64,000 bases of DNA from Rhodococcus ruber NBRC 15591 (GCF_001894945.1 NZ_BCXE01000004.1:62001-126000); one strand, 5' to 3'. Shown: positions 47,720 to 57,569, counted from the first letter of the stretch. Made by a program: numbers and translations. Notes: generated by a model from the letters alone, not told the origin.

Positions 47720-48886
47720 ATGCGTGAGGACACCGAACATCCCGGCTCGCAGTCGTCGCTGCGTTCGGCCAATCAGCAACGGGTGGTTCGGGTTCTGCAG
47801 TCCGGCGGTGAGCTCACGCAAGCGGAGATCGCTCGGCGCACCGGTCTGGCCCCGGCCACGGTGTCGAATCTGGTCCGGGAACTGACAGCCGGCGGTCTGG
47901 TGGAGGTGGCCGCCGCCGAGCGTCCGGGCCAGCGGGGACGGGCCGTGAAGCTCACCCGGTCGGCGGGCCTGGCCGTCGGGATCGACTTCGGGCACCGGCA
48001 TCTCACCGTCGCCGTCGCCGACCTGTCGCACGAGATCCTCGCCGAGAAACGGGTCGAGCTGGCGACCGGGCACCGCGCCGAGGACGGAATAGAAAGAGCC
48101 GGAGCGCTTCTCGACGACGCTCTCGTCGAACTCGGGTGCGGCCGCGACGCCGTTGCGGCCGTCGGCATGGGCCTGCCCGCACCGGTCGAGTCCGCCACGC
48201 ACCGCATCGGTGGGCCGTCGATCCTGCCGGGCTGGGTCGGCGTCGACCCGGCCGCCCTGGCCGCCGAGCGGCTCGCGCTTCCCGTCCACGTCGACAACGA
48301 CGCGAATCTCGGCGCACTGGCCGAACACATCTGGGGCGCCGGGCGCGGCATGGACGACCTGGCCTACATCAAGCTGTCCGACGGCGTCGGCGCCGGACTG
48401 GTCCTGGACGGGCGGCTGTACCGCGGCCGCGCCGGCACGGCTGGGGAGATCGGCCACACCTCCCTCGACGAGTTCGGCCAGGTGTGCCGGTGCGGCAATC
48501 GTGGCTGCCTCGAGACGATGGTGGCTTCCCACGTGGTGATCGGGCTGCTCGAGCCGAGCCGGGGGCCCGGCCTGACGATCGCGGACGTGGTGGCGCTCGC
48601 CGAGGCCGGCGACGCCGGGTGCGCCCGGGTGCTCGCGGACACCGGCCGTCACGTCGGGGTCGCGGCGGCGGGCCTGTGCAACCTGCTCAATCCGCAGCTG
48701 ATCCTGATCGGCGGCGAACTCGCGCTCGCGGGCGAGTGGCTGCTCGAGCCGCTGCGCCGTGCGATCGAGCGGTATGCGGTGCCCAGCGCCGCGCGCACCG
48801 TGCAGGTGCGGACCGCGGCCCTCGGGGCCCGCGCCCAGGTGCTCGGGGCGGTCGCCCTGGGTCTGCGGGCGGCCAACCCGCACTGA
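47720..48886 (+). CDS. ROK-family transcriptional repressor (upstream of sugar transporter)
   Basis: 388 residues. N-terminal winged HTH (LTQAEIARRTGLAPATVSNLV), then a ROK domain with GIDFGHRH, HVDNDANLGAL and the zinc motif CRCGNRGCLE. Co-directional with the sugar symporter and glucokinase genes that follow after a 213-bp promoter gap. Probably represses that transport and phosphorylation pair, releasing on binding sugar or sugar phosphate. Confidence 0.87.
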   Translation: MREDTEHPGSQSSLRSANQQRVVRVLQSGGELTQAEIARRTGLAPATVSNLVRELTAGGLVEVAAAERPGQRGRAVKLTRSAGLAVGIDFGHRHLTVAVADLSHEILAEKRVELATGHRAEDGIERAGALLDDALVELGCGRDAVAAVGMGLPAPVESATHRIGGPSILPGWVGVDPAALAAERLALPVHVDNDANLGALAEHIWGAGRGMDDLAYIKLSDGVGAGLVLDGRLYRGRAGTAGEIGHTSLDEFGQVCRCGNRGCLETMVASHVVIGLLEPSRGPGLTIADVVALAEAGDAGCARVLADTGRHVGVAAAGLCNLLNPQLILIGGELALAGEWLLEPLRRAIERYAVPSAARTVQVRTAALGARAQVLGAVALGLRAANPH

Positions 48887-48981
48887 TGATCGACTCCGAC
48901 GACTTCGCGCCCTTCCGCGCCACCGATTGAGTTCAGAATCGAACATAGACGTCCATCCGGATCGATTTGTTCGTTCATTTC

Positions 48982-49011
48982 TTGACGATAGAGACGTCTT
49001 CGCCCTACTGT
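48982..49011 (+). promoter_or_regulatory. Probable promoter of the sugar symporter-glucokinase pair
   Basis: TTGACG (48982-48987), 18 bp, TACTGT (49006-49011). The upstream stretch (about 48937-48980) is AT-rich and includes TTTGTTCGTTCATTTC, recalling the TTTGTT elements at the zwf promoter; a palindrome AGACGTCT lies in the spacer. Confidence 0.55.
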
Positions 49012-49099
49012 GGTCCAGCACACAGTTCGCGTGACCGCCGCCACACGCCTCCCGGAACGGGACCGCCGCGGCCGGTTCCCGCCGCCTACGAGGAGTCCC

Positions 49100-50542
49100 A
49101 TGAGCAACCACGTCGCGCTCCCGACCGTCCCCGACACCGGGCCCGACACCGCCGGCGCCGCGGTGCCGGTCCGCATCGCCGTCATCGCCGCGCTCGGCGG
49201 CCTGTTGTTCGGCTTCGACAGCGCCGTCATCAACGGCGCCGTCTCGGCCATCGAATCCCGGTTCGCCGTCTCGTCCGCCGTCCTCGGCTTCGCCGTCGCC
49301 TCGGCCCTGCTCGGCGCGGCCGGCGGGGCCGTTCTCGCCGGCCGCATCGCGGACCGCTACGGCCGCCTCACCACGATGCAGGTCGCCGCCGCGATGTTCC
49401 TGGTCAGCGCGCTCGGTACCGGATTCGCCTTCAACGTCGAAACTCTCGTCCTGTTCCGGATCGTCGGCGGCGTCGGCGTCGGACTCGCCTCCGTCATCGC
49501 CCCCGCCTACATCGCCGAGATCTCCCCCGCCCGGGTGCGCGGCCGCCTGGGATCGCTGCAGCAGCTCGCGATCGTCGTCGGCATCTTCGCCGCCCTGCTC
49601 GTCGACTACGCGCTCGCCGCCCTCGCCGGCGGTTCCCGCGAGGAACTGTGGTTCGGGCTCGAGGCCTGGCGCTGGATGTTCCTGTCCATGATCGTCCCCG
49701 CGCTCGTGTACGGATTCCTGACCCTCACCATCCCGGAGTCCCCGCGCTATCTCGTCGCGAAGGGCCGCATCGGCGAGGCCCGCGGCATCCTCGGCATGCT
49801 GCTCGGCGAACAGGGCATCGATCTGCGCATCGAATCGATCCGCGCCACCCTCGGCCACGAGCACACCCCGTCGCTGCGCGACCTGAGAGGACCCGCGCTG
49901 GGGCTGCTGCCCATCGTGTGGATCGGCATCGGACTGTCGGTGTTCCAGCAGTTCGTCGGCATCAACGTGATCTTCTACTACTCCAGCATCCTCTGGCAGG
50001 CAGTGGGATTCGACGAGAGCAGCTCCCTCGTCCTCACCGTCGTCACCTCCGTCGTCAACATCGCCACCACCCTCGTGGCCATCGCTTTCGTCGACCGCGT
50101 CGGACGTCGCCCCCTGCTGATCATCGGCTCGGCCGGCATGGCTGTCACCCTCGCCACGATGGCCGTCGTCTTCGCCACCGCCTCGACCACCGTCGTCGAC
50201 GGTGTGACCACCCCGCACCTGACCGGACTGCAGGGACCGATCGCGCTGATCGCCGCGAACCTGTTCGTCGTCGCCTTCGGCATGTCGTGGGGGCCGGTCG
50301 TGTGGGTGTTGCTCGGCGAGGCCTTCCCCAACCGGATCCGCGCGGCGGCCCTGTCGCTCGCCGCCGGTGCGCAGTGGGCGGCCAACTGGGTCGTCACCGT
50401 TTCCTTCCCCGCCATGAAGGAACTGTCGCTGGGGATGTCGTACGGCTTCTACGCCGTGTGCGCGGTGCTGTCGCTGCTGTTCGTCCTGCGCTGGGTGAAA
50501 GAGACCAAGGGCCGCGAGCTCGAGGACATGGACGCCGCCTAA
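49100..50542 (+). CDS. Sugar:H+ symporter, MFS sugar porter family
   Basis: 480 residues with 12 helices; AGGAG precedes the ATG. Sugar-porter signatures are GGLLFGFDSAVINGA, GRIADRYGRL, PESPRYLVAKG (end of helix 6), QQFVGINVIFYYSS (helix 7), DRVGRRPLL and PNRIRAAA. QQxxGIN is the sugar-binding motif of GlcP/XylE-like porters. With the glucokinase 35 bp downstream it provides PTS-independent glucose (or similar hexose) uptake. Confidence 0.92.
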   Translation: MSNHVALPTVPDTGPDTAGAAVPVRIAVIAALGGLLFGFDSAVINGAVSAIESRFAVSSAVLGFAVASALLGAAGGAVLAGRIADRYGRLTTMQVAAAMFLVSALGTGFAFNVETLVLFRIVGGVGVGLASVIAPAYIAEISPARVRGRLGSLQQLAIVVGIFAALLVDYALAALAGGSREELWFGLEAWRWMFLSMIVPALVYGFLTLTIPESPRYLVAKGRIGEARGILGMLLGEQGIDLRIESIRATLGHEHTPSLRDLRGPALGLLPIVWIGIGLSVFQQFVGINVIFYYSSILWQAVGFDESSSLVLTVVTSVVNIATTLVAIAFVDRVGRRPLLIIGSAGMAVTLATMAVVFATASTTVVDGVTTPHLTGLQGPIALIAANLFVVAFGMSWGPVVWVLLGEAFPNRIRAAALSLAAGAQWAANWVVTVSFPAMKELSLGMSYGFYAVCAVLSLLFVLRWVKETKGRELEDMDAA

Positions 50543-50577
50543 CCCGTCCGGCAACTGAAGTCAGGGAGAGAACAGAC

Positions 50578-51561
50578 ATGGCACTGACCATCGGAATCGA
50601 CGTGGGCGGCACCAAGGTCGCCGCCGGCGTGGTCGACGAACACGGCACCCTGCACGCCCGGCTCCGCCGCGCCACCCCGTCGGACGACCCCGCCCGCACC
50701 GAGGACGTCGTCGCCGACGTCGTCCGCGAACTCCGCGCCACGCACGACGTGTGTGCCGTGGGCATCGGCGCCGCCGGGTTCGTCGCCTCCGATCGTCGTA
50801 CCGTCCTGTTCGCCCCCAATCTCGCGTGGCGCGGCGAACCGCTCGGGGCGGCCGTCGAGGCCGCGTGCGGGTTGCCCACCGTCGTCGAGAACGACGCCAA
50901 CGCCGCCGCCTGGGGTGAGGCGCGCTTCGGCGCCGGCCGCGGTGCCCGCACCGCGATCGTGCTCACCGTCGGCACCGGCATCGGCGGCGGACTGATCATC
51001 GACGGCGCCCTGCACCGCGGATCCTCGGGACTGGCCGCGGAACTCGGCCACCTCAACGTCGAACCGCACGGGCGTCGCTGCGGGTGCGGCAACCACGGCT
51101 GCTGGGAGCGGTACGCCAGCGGGCGCGCCCTGGTGCGGGAGGCGCAGGAGATCGCGAGCGTCTCGCCCGCGCTCGCCGGCCGGCTGCTCGAGCTGGCCGG
51201 CGGGCGCGCCGAGCAGATCACCGGGCACCACGTCACCACCGCCGCCCGCGAGGGCGACGCCGCCGCGCTCGAGTGCTTCCGCACGATCGGCACGTGGCTC
51301 GGGCACGGCATGGCCGACCTCGCCGCGTTCCTCGACCCGGAGGTGTTCGTCCTCGGCGGCGGTGTGTGCGAGGCCGGGGAATTGCTGCGCGGGCCCGCCG
51401 TCGCCACGTTCGCCCAGCGGCTGACCGGACGCGGGCACCGCCCGGCCGCCCCGGTGCGCCTGGCCGAGCTCGGCCCCGACGCCGGGATCGTCGGGGCCGC
51501 GGACCTGGCCCGGCGCCGCACGGACGACGCCACGCGCCTCGAGGTCGTGGCCGTCGCCTGA
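50578..51561 (+). CDS. ROK-family glucokinase
   Basis: 327 residues. ATP site IGIDVGGTKVAAGVVD, catalytic Asp in VENDANAAAWGE, GTGIGGG, and the ROK zinc motif CGCGNHGCWE. No N-terminal HTH, so it is a kinase and not a repressor. It phosphorylates the hexose imported by the upstream symporter, feeding zwf. Another hexose such as mannose or fructose is possible. An 8-bp repeat follows the stop. Confidence 0.88.
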   Translation: MALTIGIDVGGTKVAAGVVDEHGTLHARLRRATPSDDPARTEDVVADVVRELRATHDVCAVGIGAAGFVASDRRTVLFAPNLAWRGEPLGAAVEAACGLPTVVENDANAAAWGEARFGAGRGARTAIVLTVGTGIGGGLIIDGALHRGSSGLAAELGHLNVEPHGRRCGCGNHGCWERYASGRALVREAQEIASVSPALAGRLLELAGGRAEQITGHHVTTAAREGDAAALECFRTIGTWLGHGMADLAAFLDPEVFVLGGGVCEAGELLRGPAVATFAQRLTGRGHRPAAPVRLAELGPDAGIVGAADLARRRTDDATRLEVVAVA

Positions 51562-51563
51562 CC

Positions 51564-51602
51564 GCCGAGCTGCCGAGCTGCCGAGCTGCCGAGCTGCCGA
51601 GC
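51564..51602. repeat. Short tandem repeat, 8 bp x 4.9
   Basis: GCCGAGCT repeated from 51564 to 51602, starting 3 bp after the glucokinase stop. The unit contains no stop codon, unlike the other gene-end repeats in this window. The rest of the gap to 51742 shows no gene. Confidence 0.85.
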
Positions 51603-51742
51603 GACTGTACCGTCGACTCGATCCGACGAGGTGGACGGGACATTCGCTCGGTCCCACCCGCTCCCCGCGCGGGTCCCGCCCGCGGTGCCGGAGCTACGTC
51701 GGAAAGCGCACCTCGGCAGCGGCGCTGCCATAGGCTCGCACC

Positions 51743-52633
51743 ATGACGGCAACGGCGGCGATCGGCTCACCGGCGGAGCTGACGCGGGCACTGGACACCA
51801 CCGGGTACCTCGCCGACGACGGGCTCGCGACGGTGGCGTTCCTGGCGCTGCGCATGGGCCGCCCGCTGTTCTGCGAAGGGGAACCCGGCACCGGCAAGAC
51901 GTCGCTGGCCGTCGCCCTCGCCGACGCGCTGGACCTGCCGCTGATCCGGTTGCAGTGCCACGAGGGCATCGACGCGTCCCAGGCCCTCTACGACTGGGAC
52001 TTTCCCCGGCAGCTGCTGCACCTGCGCACCCTCGAAGCCGCGAGCGGCGGCCGGCTCGAGGCCGAGGAGGCGGAGCGCTCGCTGTACACCGAGCGGTTCC
52101 TGCTCGCGCGACCTCTGCTGCAGGCGCTCACCGACGCGCCGTGCGTGCTGCTCGTCGACGAGATCGACCGGGCCGACGACGAATTCGAAGCCTTCCTGCT
52201 GCAGGTGCTCGACGAGAACGCCGTCACCATCCCCGAACTCGGACAGGTGCGGGCGCAGACGCCGCCGCTGGTGGTGCTCACGTCCAACCGCACCCGCGAG
52301 GTGCACGACGCCCTGAAACGCCGCTGCCTGTACCACTGGCTCGAACATCCCGACCTCGCGCGGGAGGTGGAGATCCTGCGCCGCCGCATCCCGGGCATCG
52401 ACGGACACCTCGCGGCGCAGGTCGCGCACGCCGTGCAGACCATGCGCGGGATGGACCTGCTCAAGCCGCCCGGGGTCGCCGAGTCGCTGGACTGGGCCCG
52501 AGCGCTGCGGGAACTGGACCGCGACGTGCTCGACGCGGCGACCGCGGCCGCGACGCTCGGCGCCGTCCTGAAGTACCGGGAGGACCTCGACCGAGTGGTC
52601 CGCACCGGGCTCGACCGGCTCCTGACAGGGTGA
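51743..52633 (+). CDS. MoxR/CoxD-type AAA+ ATPase
   Basis: 296 residues. Walker A GEPGTGKTSLA near residue 46, Walker B VLLVDEIDRAD near 140, sensor 1 TSNRTREVHDALKRRCLYHW. The MoxR-family member paired with a VWA protein and an XdhC protein is the CoxD/CoxE maturation set; CoxD acts as a chaperone-like ATPase in building the active site of CO dehydrogenase. It starts the molybdenum hydroxylase region. Confidence 0.88.
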   Translation: MTATAAIGSPAELTRALDTTGYLADDGLATVAFLALRMGRPLFCEGEPGTGKTSLAVALADALDLPLIRLQCHEGIDASQALYDWDFPRQLLHLRTLEAASGGRLEAEEAERSLYTERFLLARPLLQALTDAPCVLLVDEIDRADDEFEAFLLQVLDENAVTIPELGQVRAQTPPLVVLTSNRTREVHDALKRRCLYHWLEHPDLAREVEILRRRIPGIDGHLAAQVAHAVQTMRGMDLLKPPGVAESLDWARALRELDRDVLDAATAAATLGAVLKYREDLDRVVRTGLDRLLTG

Positions 52634-52641
52634 GACCCGCG

Positions 52642-53757
52642 ATGACGACGACCGCCGACGCCGGAGGTTCCCTCGTCGGGATCACCGGCTTCACCCGCGC
52701 CCTCGCCGCGGCCGGCCTGTCCGTCGCCTCGGACGCCGCCGTGGCCTACCTGCGCGCCCTGCGCGAGATCGACCTCGGCGACCGCCGGCAGGTGTACTGG
52801 GCCGGGCGCGCCACCCTGTGCCACGACCCCGACGACATCCCCCGCTACGACCTCGCGTTCGAGAGCTGGTTCGGCGGAACGGCACCCGAGGTGACGTCGC
52901 CGCGCACCCGCACCCGGCGCCGGGCCCGCATCGCGGGCCTCACGCCGTCGGGAGGCGACGAGACCGCCGGCGGCGGCCCCGAACTGCGGGTCGCCGCGGA
53001 CGACACCGACGTGCTCCGCCGGCGCGACATCGCGGAACTGACCGACGCCGAGCGGGCACACCTCGCGGAGCTGATCGCGACGCTGCATCCTCGGCCACCC
53101 ACCCGTCCGGCGGTGCGGTTGCGCCCGTCGCGCCGGGGGCGCATCGACCCGCGCCGCACGGTGCGCCGGATGCTCGCGGCCGGCGGCGAACCCGTCCGGC
53201 CGAGCCGGCACGGCAGGGCGACCCGGGCGCGCCGCGTGGTGCTGCTGCTCGACGTCTCCGGCTCGATGAGCCCGTACGCGGACGCGCTGCTGCGTTTCGC
53301 GCACGTGGTGACCCGCGCCGATCCCGCCCACACCGAGGTGTTCTCCCTCGGCACGCGCCTGACGCGGCTCTCGCGCGCGCTGCGGGCCCGCGACCCGGAA
53401 CGCGCCCTCGCCGCGGCGGGCCGGGCGGTCCCCGACTGGGCGGGCGGCACCCGGCTCGGCGAGACCCTGCGGGCCTTCCTGGACCGGTGGGGCCGGCGCG
53501 GGCTCGCGCGCGGCGCCGTCGTGGTGATCTTCTCGGACGGGTGGGAGCGCGGCGATCCGGCCCTGCTCGCCGAGCAGCTCGCCCAGTTGCGCCGGCTCGC
53601 CCACGCCGTGCTGTGGGTCAATCCGCACGCCGGGGCGGCCGGCTACGAGCCGGTGCAGTCCGGCATCGCCGCCGCCCTGCCGCATCTCGACCGTCTGCTC
53701 GCCGGGCACAGCCTCGCGACGCTGCAGGAACTGCTGGAGGAGGTCCACCGTGCGTGA
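52642..53757 (+). CDS. VWA-domain protein, CoxE-like
   Basis: 371 residues from ATG 52642; a GTG at 52630 overlapping the previous stop is an in-frame alternative. The C-terminal VWA domain has an intact MIDAS (DVSGSMSPYA, Thr in GTRLTRL, FSDGWERG); the N-terminal part is Arg-rich and charged. CoxE works with CoxD in metal insertion into the molybdenum enzyme. The next gene starts 8 bp before its stop. Confidence 0.87.
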   Translation: MTTTADAGGSLVGITGFTRALAAAGLSVASDAAVAYLRALREIDLGDRRQVYWAGRATLCHDPDDIPRYDLAFESWFGGTAPEVTSPRTRTRRRARIAGLTPSGGDETAGGGPELRVAADDTDVLRRRDIAELTDAERAHLAELIATLHPRPPTRPAVRLRPSRRGRIDPRRTVRRMLAAGGEPVRPSRHGRATRARRVVLLLDVSGSMSPYADALLRFAHVVTRADPAHTEVFSLGTRLTRLSRALRARDPERALAAAGRAVPDWAGGTRLGETLRAFLDRWGRRGLARGAVVVIFSDGWERGDPALLAEQLAQLRRLAHAVLWVNPHAGAAGYEPVQSGIAAALPHLDRLLAGHSLATLQELLEEVHRA

Positions 53758-54889
53758 GGTTCTCGACGAACTCGACCGTCGCTACCGGGCCGGTGACCCC
53801 GTCGCCCTCGGAACCGTGGTCTCGACGTTCCGGTCCGCGCCGCGCGCACCGGGCGCCGCGATGCTCGTCGCCGGGGACGGCACGGTGACCGGCAGTGTCT
53901 CCGGCGGTTGCGTGGAAGGCGCCGTGTACGAGCTCGCGCAGCAGGTGCTCGACGACGGGGTGCCCGTGCTGGAGCGGTACGGCGTGTCCGACGACGACGC
54001 CTTCGCCGTCGGGCTCACGTGCGGCGGCATCATCGACGTGTTCGTCGAACGGGTGGATGCCGCCACGTTTCCCGAGCTGGGTGAGGTCGTCGCGTCGATG
54101 CGGGCCGAGGAGGCCGTCGCGGTCGCCACCGTCACCGAACATCCCGATCCGGCATGGGTGGGGCGTCGCCTGGCGGTGTGGCCGGATCGCGCGCGCGGGT
54201 CGCTGGGGTCGGCGCGGGCGGACGACGCCGTCGCCGACGACGCGCGGGGCCTGCTCGCCGCGGGCCGGACCGCGACGCTGCACTACGGGCCCGACGGGCA
54301 GCGCCGCGGCGAGGGCATGTCGGTGTTCGTCCACTCCTTCCAGCCGCCGCCGCGGCTGCTGGTGTTCGGCGCCATCGACTTCGCGGCCGCCATGGCGCAG
54401 CTCGGCTCGTTCCTCGGCTACCGCGTGACGGTGTGCGACGCCCGGGGCGTGTTCACCACCGCCGCCCGGTTCCCCGCCGCCGACGAGGTGGTCGTGGACT
54501 GGCCGCACCGCTACCTCGCCGCCGAGGCGGCCGCGGGTCGCGTGGACTCGCGCACCGTGGTCACGGTGCTCACCCACGACCCGAAGTTCGACGTGCCGCT
54601 GCTCGAGGTGGCATTGCGGCTCGACCTGGCCTACGTGGGCGCGATGGGCTCGCGGCGCACGCACGAGGACCGGTCGGCGCGCCTGCGTGCGGCGGGAATG
54701 ACGGACGACGAGCTCGCGCGGCTGTGCTCTCCCATCGGCCTGGATCTCGGGGCGCGCACCCCGGAGGAGACCGCGGTGTCGATCGCGGCCGAGATCATCG
54801 CGCTGAAATGGGGTGGCCGGGGCGAGCACCTCGCCCGCACCGCAGGCCCGATCCACGCCCACGAGGACACCGCGGTGCCGGGGCCGTAG
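53750..54889 (+). CDS. XdhC/CoxI-family protein
   Basis: 379 residues from a GTG inside the CoxE gene end. The N-terminal XdhC domain (GTVVSTFRSAPRAPGAAMLV, GSVSGGCVEGAV) and C-terminal Rossmann XdhC_C domain (VTVCDAR, YVGAMGSRRTHEDR) are both present. XdhC binds molybdenum cofactor and delivers it, sulfurated, to its hydroxylase. Completes the maturation trio for the CoxSLM enzyme encoded 2.2 kb downstream. Confidence 0.88.
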   Translation: MREVLDELDRRYRAGDPVALGTVVSTFRSAPRAPGAAMLVAGDGTVTGSVSGGCVEGAVYELAQQVLDDGVPVLERYGVSDDDAFAVGLTCGGIIDVFVERVDAATFPELGEVVASMRAEEAVAVATVTEHPDPAWVGRRLAVWPDRARGSLGSARADDAVADDARGLLAAGRTATLHYGPDGQRRGEGMSVFVHSFQPPPRLLVFGAIDFAAAMAQLGSFLGYRVTVCDARGVFTTAARFPAADEVVVDWPHRYLAAEAAAGRVDSRTVVTVLTHDPKFDVPLLEVALRLDLAYVGAMGSRRTHEDRSARLRAAGMTDDELARLCSPIGLDLGARTPEETAVSIAAEIIALKWGGRGEHLARTAGPIHAHEDTAVPGP

Positions 54890-54900
54890 GGCCGCGGCGG

Positions 54901-56367
54901 TCAGTTCTCGGCGACCACCCGGAACTGCTCGAGCGAGGTGTCGGTCGCATCGGGAATCGTCATCCCGGCATTCACGCCGCTGCGCAGATAGTCGACGACG
55001 GCGTCGTCGAGCCGCTCACCCGGCACGACGGCGGGAATGCCCGGCGGGTAGGGGGTGATCTGCTCGGCAGCGATGCGCCCGGTGACACTGCTCGCATCGA
55101 CCATCTCCGCCTTGCCGAAGAACGCGTCGCGTGGCGACATCACCGAGTCGAGCTGCAGTTCATCGGGGCTCGGCAGAGACATCTGCGGCGGCGGATCGAA
55201 CGACTCCGCGGCCTGCGACAGCGACTCGAGCGCCGAGACGAGCCGATCGGTGGTGCTCTCGTCGTCGGCCATGGACAACGTCGCCAGGATGCGCCGGTGA
55301 TCGGTCATGCCGAGGTCGAGCCGGCAGTGCTCGCGCAGCCAGTCGCTGCACTGGTAGCCGGAGACGCCGAGCTCGCTCACGTCGATCAGCACCTGCAGCC
55401 GATCCAGGTCGTGCGAGGCCTCCTCGCCGAGCAGCCGGTCCTCGAGGACGGCGAGACCGTCGATCCCGGCGATCCGCTCACGGGTCCGCCGGGCCAGGTG
55501 CAGGGCGTCGCCGAGCAGTTCGGTGCCGTACTCGACCATCTGCCGGCGCCACCCGTCGATCGCCGTGTAGATCATCACGTTCGGGCTCGTCGTCATCAGC
55601 AGATCGGCGCAGGCCGACAGGTGTGCGCCGTCCACCAGGTCGCCCTGCAGGTGATAGACCGATCCCTGCTCGAAACCGGCACCCATCTTGTGGACGCTGA
55701 CGACACAGATGTCGGCGTCGGCGTCCATCGCCCAGGTGGGCAGGTCGTCGTGGAACGGCAGGTGCGCACCCCACGCCTCGTCGACGATGAGGGGCTTGCC
55801 CCGCTCGTGACAGACGTTCGCGATGCCCTCGATGTCGGCGCACGTGCCGTAGGGACTGGGACTGACGATCAGCGCGCCGGCCGCGTCCGGGTACTTCTCC
55901 CACGTCTCGCGCACCTGTTCCGGCGACGGCGGATGCGAGAAGTGCATCTCCTCGTCCCAGCGGGGCGTGATCCAGCGGGGCGTGACGCCGCTGAAGATCA
56001 GACCGGCCACGATCGACTTGTGCGAGTCCCGGCCGACGAGCAGTCCCCCCGGGTCGTTGCCCGCCACCGCCATCATCGCGGCCTTGACCGACAGCGAGCT
56101 TCCGCAGGTGGAGAAGAACGCCTGCTGCGCTCCCACCGCCTCGGCCATGAGCTGCTCGGCCCGCGACAGGTAGCCGTTGCGCGACCTGCGGTCGTCGAGG
56201 CCGCCGGAGGCGAGCACGTCCGAGCGGAAGGGGTCGAGCCCGAGCACCTTCTTCACCCGCGGGTCGGCGCCGCGCCCCTGGCGGTGGCCGGGCGGGGAGA
56301 ACCCGTAGCGGTCGAGTCGGTGGTACTGATCCAGCGCATCCAGCATGGGAGTTTCGGACTGGTCCAT
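54901..56367 (-). CDS. PLP-dependent Orn/Lys/Arg decarboxylase-family protein
   Basis: 488 residues from ATG 56367. [10 protein letters not shown]-type binding loop, IVDEAWGAH (cofactor Asp), and [15 protein letters not shown] with the Schiff-base Lys. A C-terminal domain with [14 protein letters not shown] is typical of OKR decarboxylase class III. Basic amino acid decarboxylation is the family activity; the exact substrate is not evident. It lies inverted between the cox maturation and structural genes and appears unrelated to them. Confidence 0.85.
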   Translation of the reverse strand: MDQSETPMLDALDQYHRLDRYGFSPPGHRQGRGADPRVKKVLGLDPFRSDVLASGGLDDRRSRNGYLSRAEQLMAEAVGAQQAFFSTCGSSLSVKAAMMAVAGNDPGGLLVGRDSHKSIVAGLIFSGVTPRWITPRWDEEMHFSHPPSPEQVRETWEKYPDAAGALIVSPSPYGTCADIEGIANVCHERGKPLIVDEAWGAHLPFHDDLPTWAMDADADICVVSVHKMGAGFEQGSVYHLQGDLVDGAHLSACADLLMTTSPNVMIYTAIDGWRRQMVEYGTELLGDALHLARRTRERIAGIDGLAVLEDRLLGEEASHDLDRLQVLIDVSELGVSGYQCSDWLREHCRLDLGMTDHRRILATLSMADDESTTDRLVSALESLSQAAESFDPPPQMSLPSPDELQLDSVMSPRDAFFGKAEMVDASSVTGRIAAEQITPYPPGIPAVVPGERLDDAVVDYLRSGVNAGMTIPDATDTSLEQFRVVAEN

Positions 56368-56405
56368 GCCCGACGGGTACCCCGCGCGCGCCCCCGCGAC
56401 GCGGG

Positions 56406-56867
56406 TCAGCTTCGCGAATCGTTCCCGACGCGGAACCGGGTCCGGTAGCACTCGGCCGCCTCGTCGAGCAGCTCGTCGGACAAGCGCGCCAGCGGGCGGG
56501 CGCGCACGACGAGCGGTTCGTGGTCCGGTCCCTCGCCGACCACCGTGCCGGTCAGCAGCCACGCGAATCGGCCGCTCTCGCGGCCCAGCTCGGCGTACTT
56601 GCGGATCCGGCGCGCCACCCAGTCGACGGCGGGCCGCGGCCACCACGGCTCCGGGACGATCCTGGTCACCGACAACCCGGGCAGTGTCACGTCGGCCTCG
56701 TAGTCCCGGCTCGGGCCCTTCCGCGCATCGCTGTCCGGTCCCTTCGAGTACCGCAGGTAGATCTCGGAGTCGTGGGACATCACCAGGTCCGTCAGTTCCG
56801 CCAGGCTGCCGACGACGGGCAGGTCCCGGCCGGCGCCTCGCTCGACGATCTCCTCCACCGTGGTCAC
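56406..56867 (-). CDS. Hypothetical protein, DUF6098-like
   Basis: 153 residues. [50 protein letters not shown] and GPDHEPLV are conserved segments I recognise from the DUF6098 family of actinobacteria. The Trp-rich middle and regular spacing suggest a compact cytoplasmic protein. No function known. Same strand as the decarboxylase, 38 bp upstream of it, so possibly one transcript. Confidence 0.75.
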   Translation of the reverse strand: MTTVEEIVERGAGRDLPVVGSLAELTDLVMSHDSEIYLRYSKGPDSDARKGPSRDYEADVTLPGLSVTRIVPEPWWPRPAVDWVARRIRKYAELGRESGRFAWLLTGTVVGEGPDHEPLVVRARPLARLSDELLDEAAECYRTRFRVGNDSRS

Positions 56868-56960
56868 CTCTCACCTCCGCCTGTCGTTCTCCGACGAACG
56901 TGTCCGTGCGGATTCCCTCGCTCCGGTCGTCGCAAACGCGGGAACGAGGTTGATCCGCCA

Positions 56961-57020
56961 CCGATTCGGCGAATCGGCGTGTTCGGTGGTCACCGTTGGA
57001 GCACAGTGTCAGTGAACACT
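56961..57020 (+). promoter_or_regulatory. Dyads in the coxSLMG promoter gap
   Basis: CCGATTC-GGC-GAATCGG (56961-56977), a perfect 7-bp dyad, then AGTGT-CAGTGA-ACACT (57005-57020), 46 bp before the CoxS start. The gap also carries GGTG/CACC half-sites around 56985. Likely operator(s) for the molybdenum hydroxylase operon; the regulator is not evident nearby. Confidence 0.5.
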
Positions 57021-57065
57021 TCTCGACGATCTTGGATCCCGGATGTTCCCGGCATTGGAGGCCCG

Positions 57066-57569
57066 ATGCGCATCACTGTCACCGTCGACGGGACGGCCTA
57101 CACGGACGAGGTGGAACCGAGGCTGCTGCTCGTGCACTATCTGCGCGAGCGGCTCGGCAAGGTCGGCACCGTGGTCGGCTGCGACACCAGCAACTGCGGC
57201 GCCTGCACCGTCCATCTCGACGGCCGCAGCGTCAAGTCCTGCTCGGTGCTCGCCGTGCAGGCCGACGGTTCGGAGGTCACCACCGTCGAAGGCCTGTCCC
57301 GCGACGGCGTGCTGCACCCCGTCCAGCAGGCGTTCCACGACAACCACGCCCTGCAGTGCGGCTACTGCACGCCCGGCATGATCATGTCGACGATCGACCT
57401 GCTCGAGGAGAATCCCGATCCCGACGAGCAGGAGGTGCGGCTCGGCCTCGAAGGCAACCTGTGCCGCTGCACCGGCTACCAGAACATCGTGAAGGCGGCA
57501 CTGGACGCGGCGCAGAAGGCCCGCGCCGCCGAACTGCAGACCGACGCGGCCGCGGGAGGCGGACGATGA
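57066..57569 (+). CDS. coxS: Molybdenum hydroxylase small subunit, [2Fe-2S] (CoxS-like)
   Basis: 167 residues; GGAGG precedes the ATG. Plant-type cluster I in [15 protein letters not shown] with a later Cys, and the distal cluster II in QCGYCTPGM and [11 protein letters not shown]. It relays electrons from the molybdenum site to the FAD subunit. Its stop overlaps the CoxL start (ATGA). The S-L-M order differs from the M-S-L order of classical CO dehydrogenase operons. Confidence 0.93.
   Translation: MRITVTVDGTAYTDEVEPRLLLVHYLRERLGKVGTVVGCDTSNCGACTVHLDGRSVKSCSVLAVQADGSEVTTVEGLSRDGVLHPVQQAFHDNHALQCGYCTPGMIMSTIDLLEENPDPDEQEVRLGLEGNLCRCTGYQNIVKAALDAAQKARAAELQTDAAAGGGR

Noticed and set aside
46886-50554. 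A 1222-codon minus-strand open frame
   Set aside because: It runs antisense to eda, a ROK gene, the sugar symporter and part of the kinase gene, and encodes low-complexity Gly/Arg/Asp/His sequence. It is a GC-rich shadow frame.
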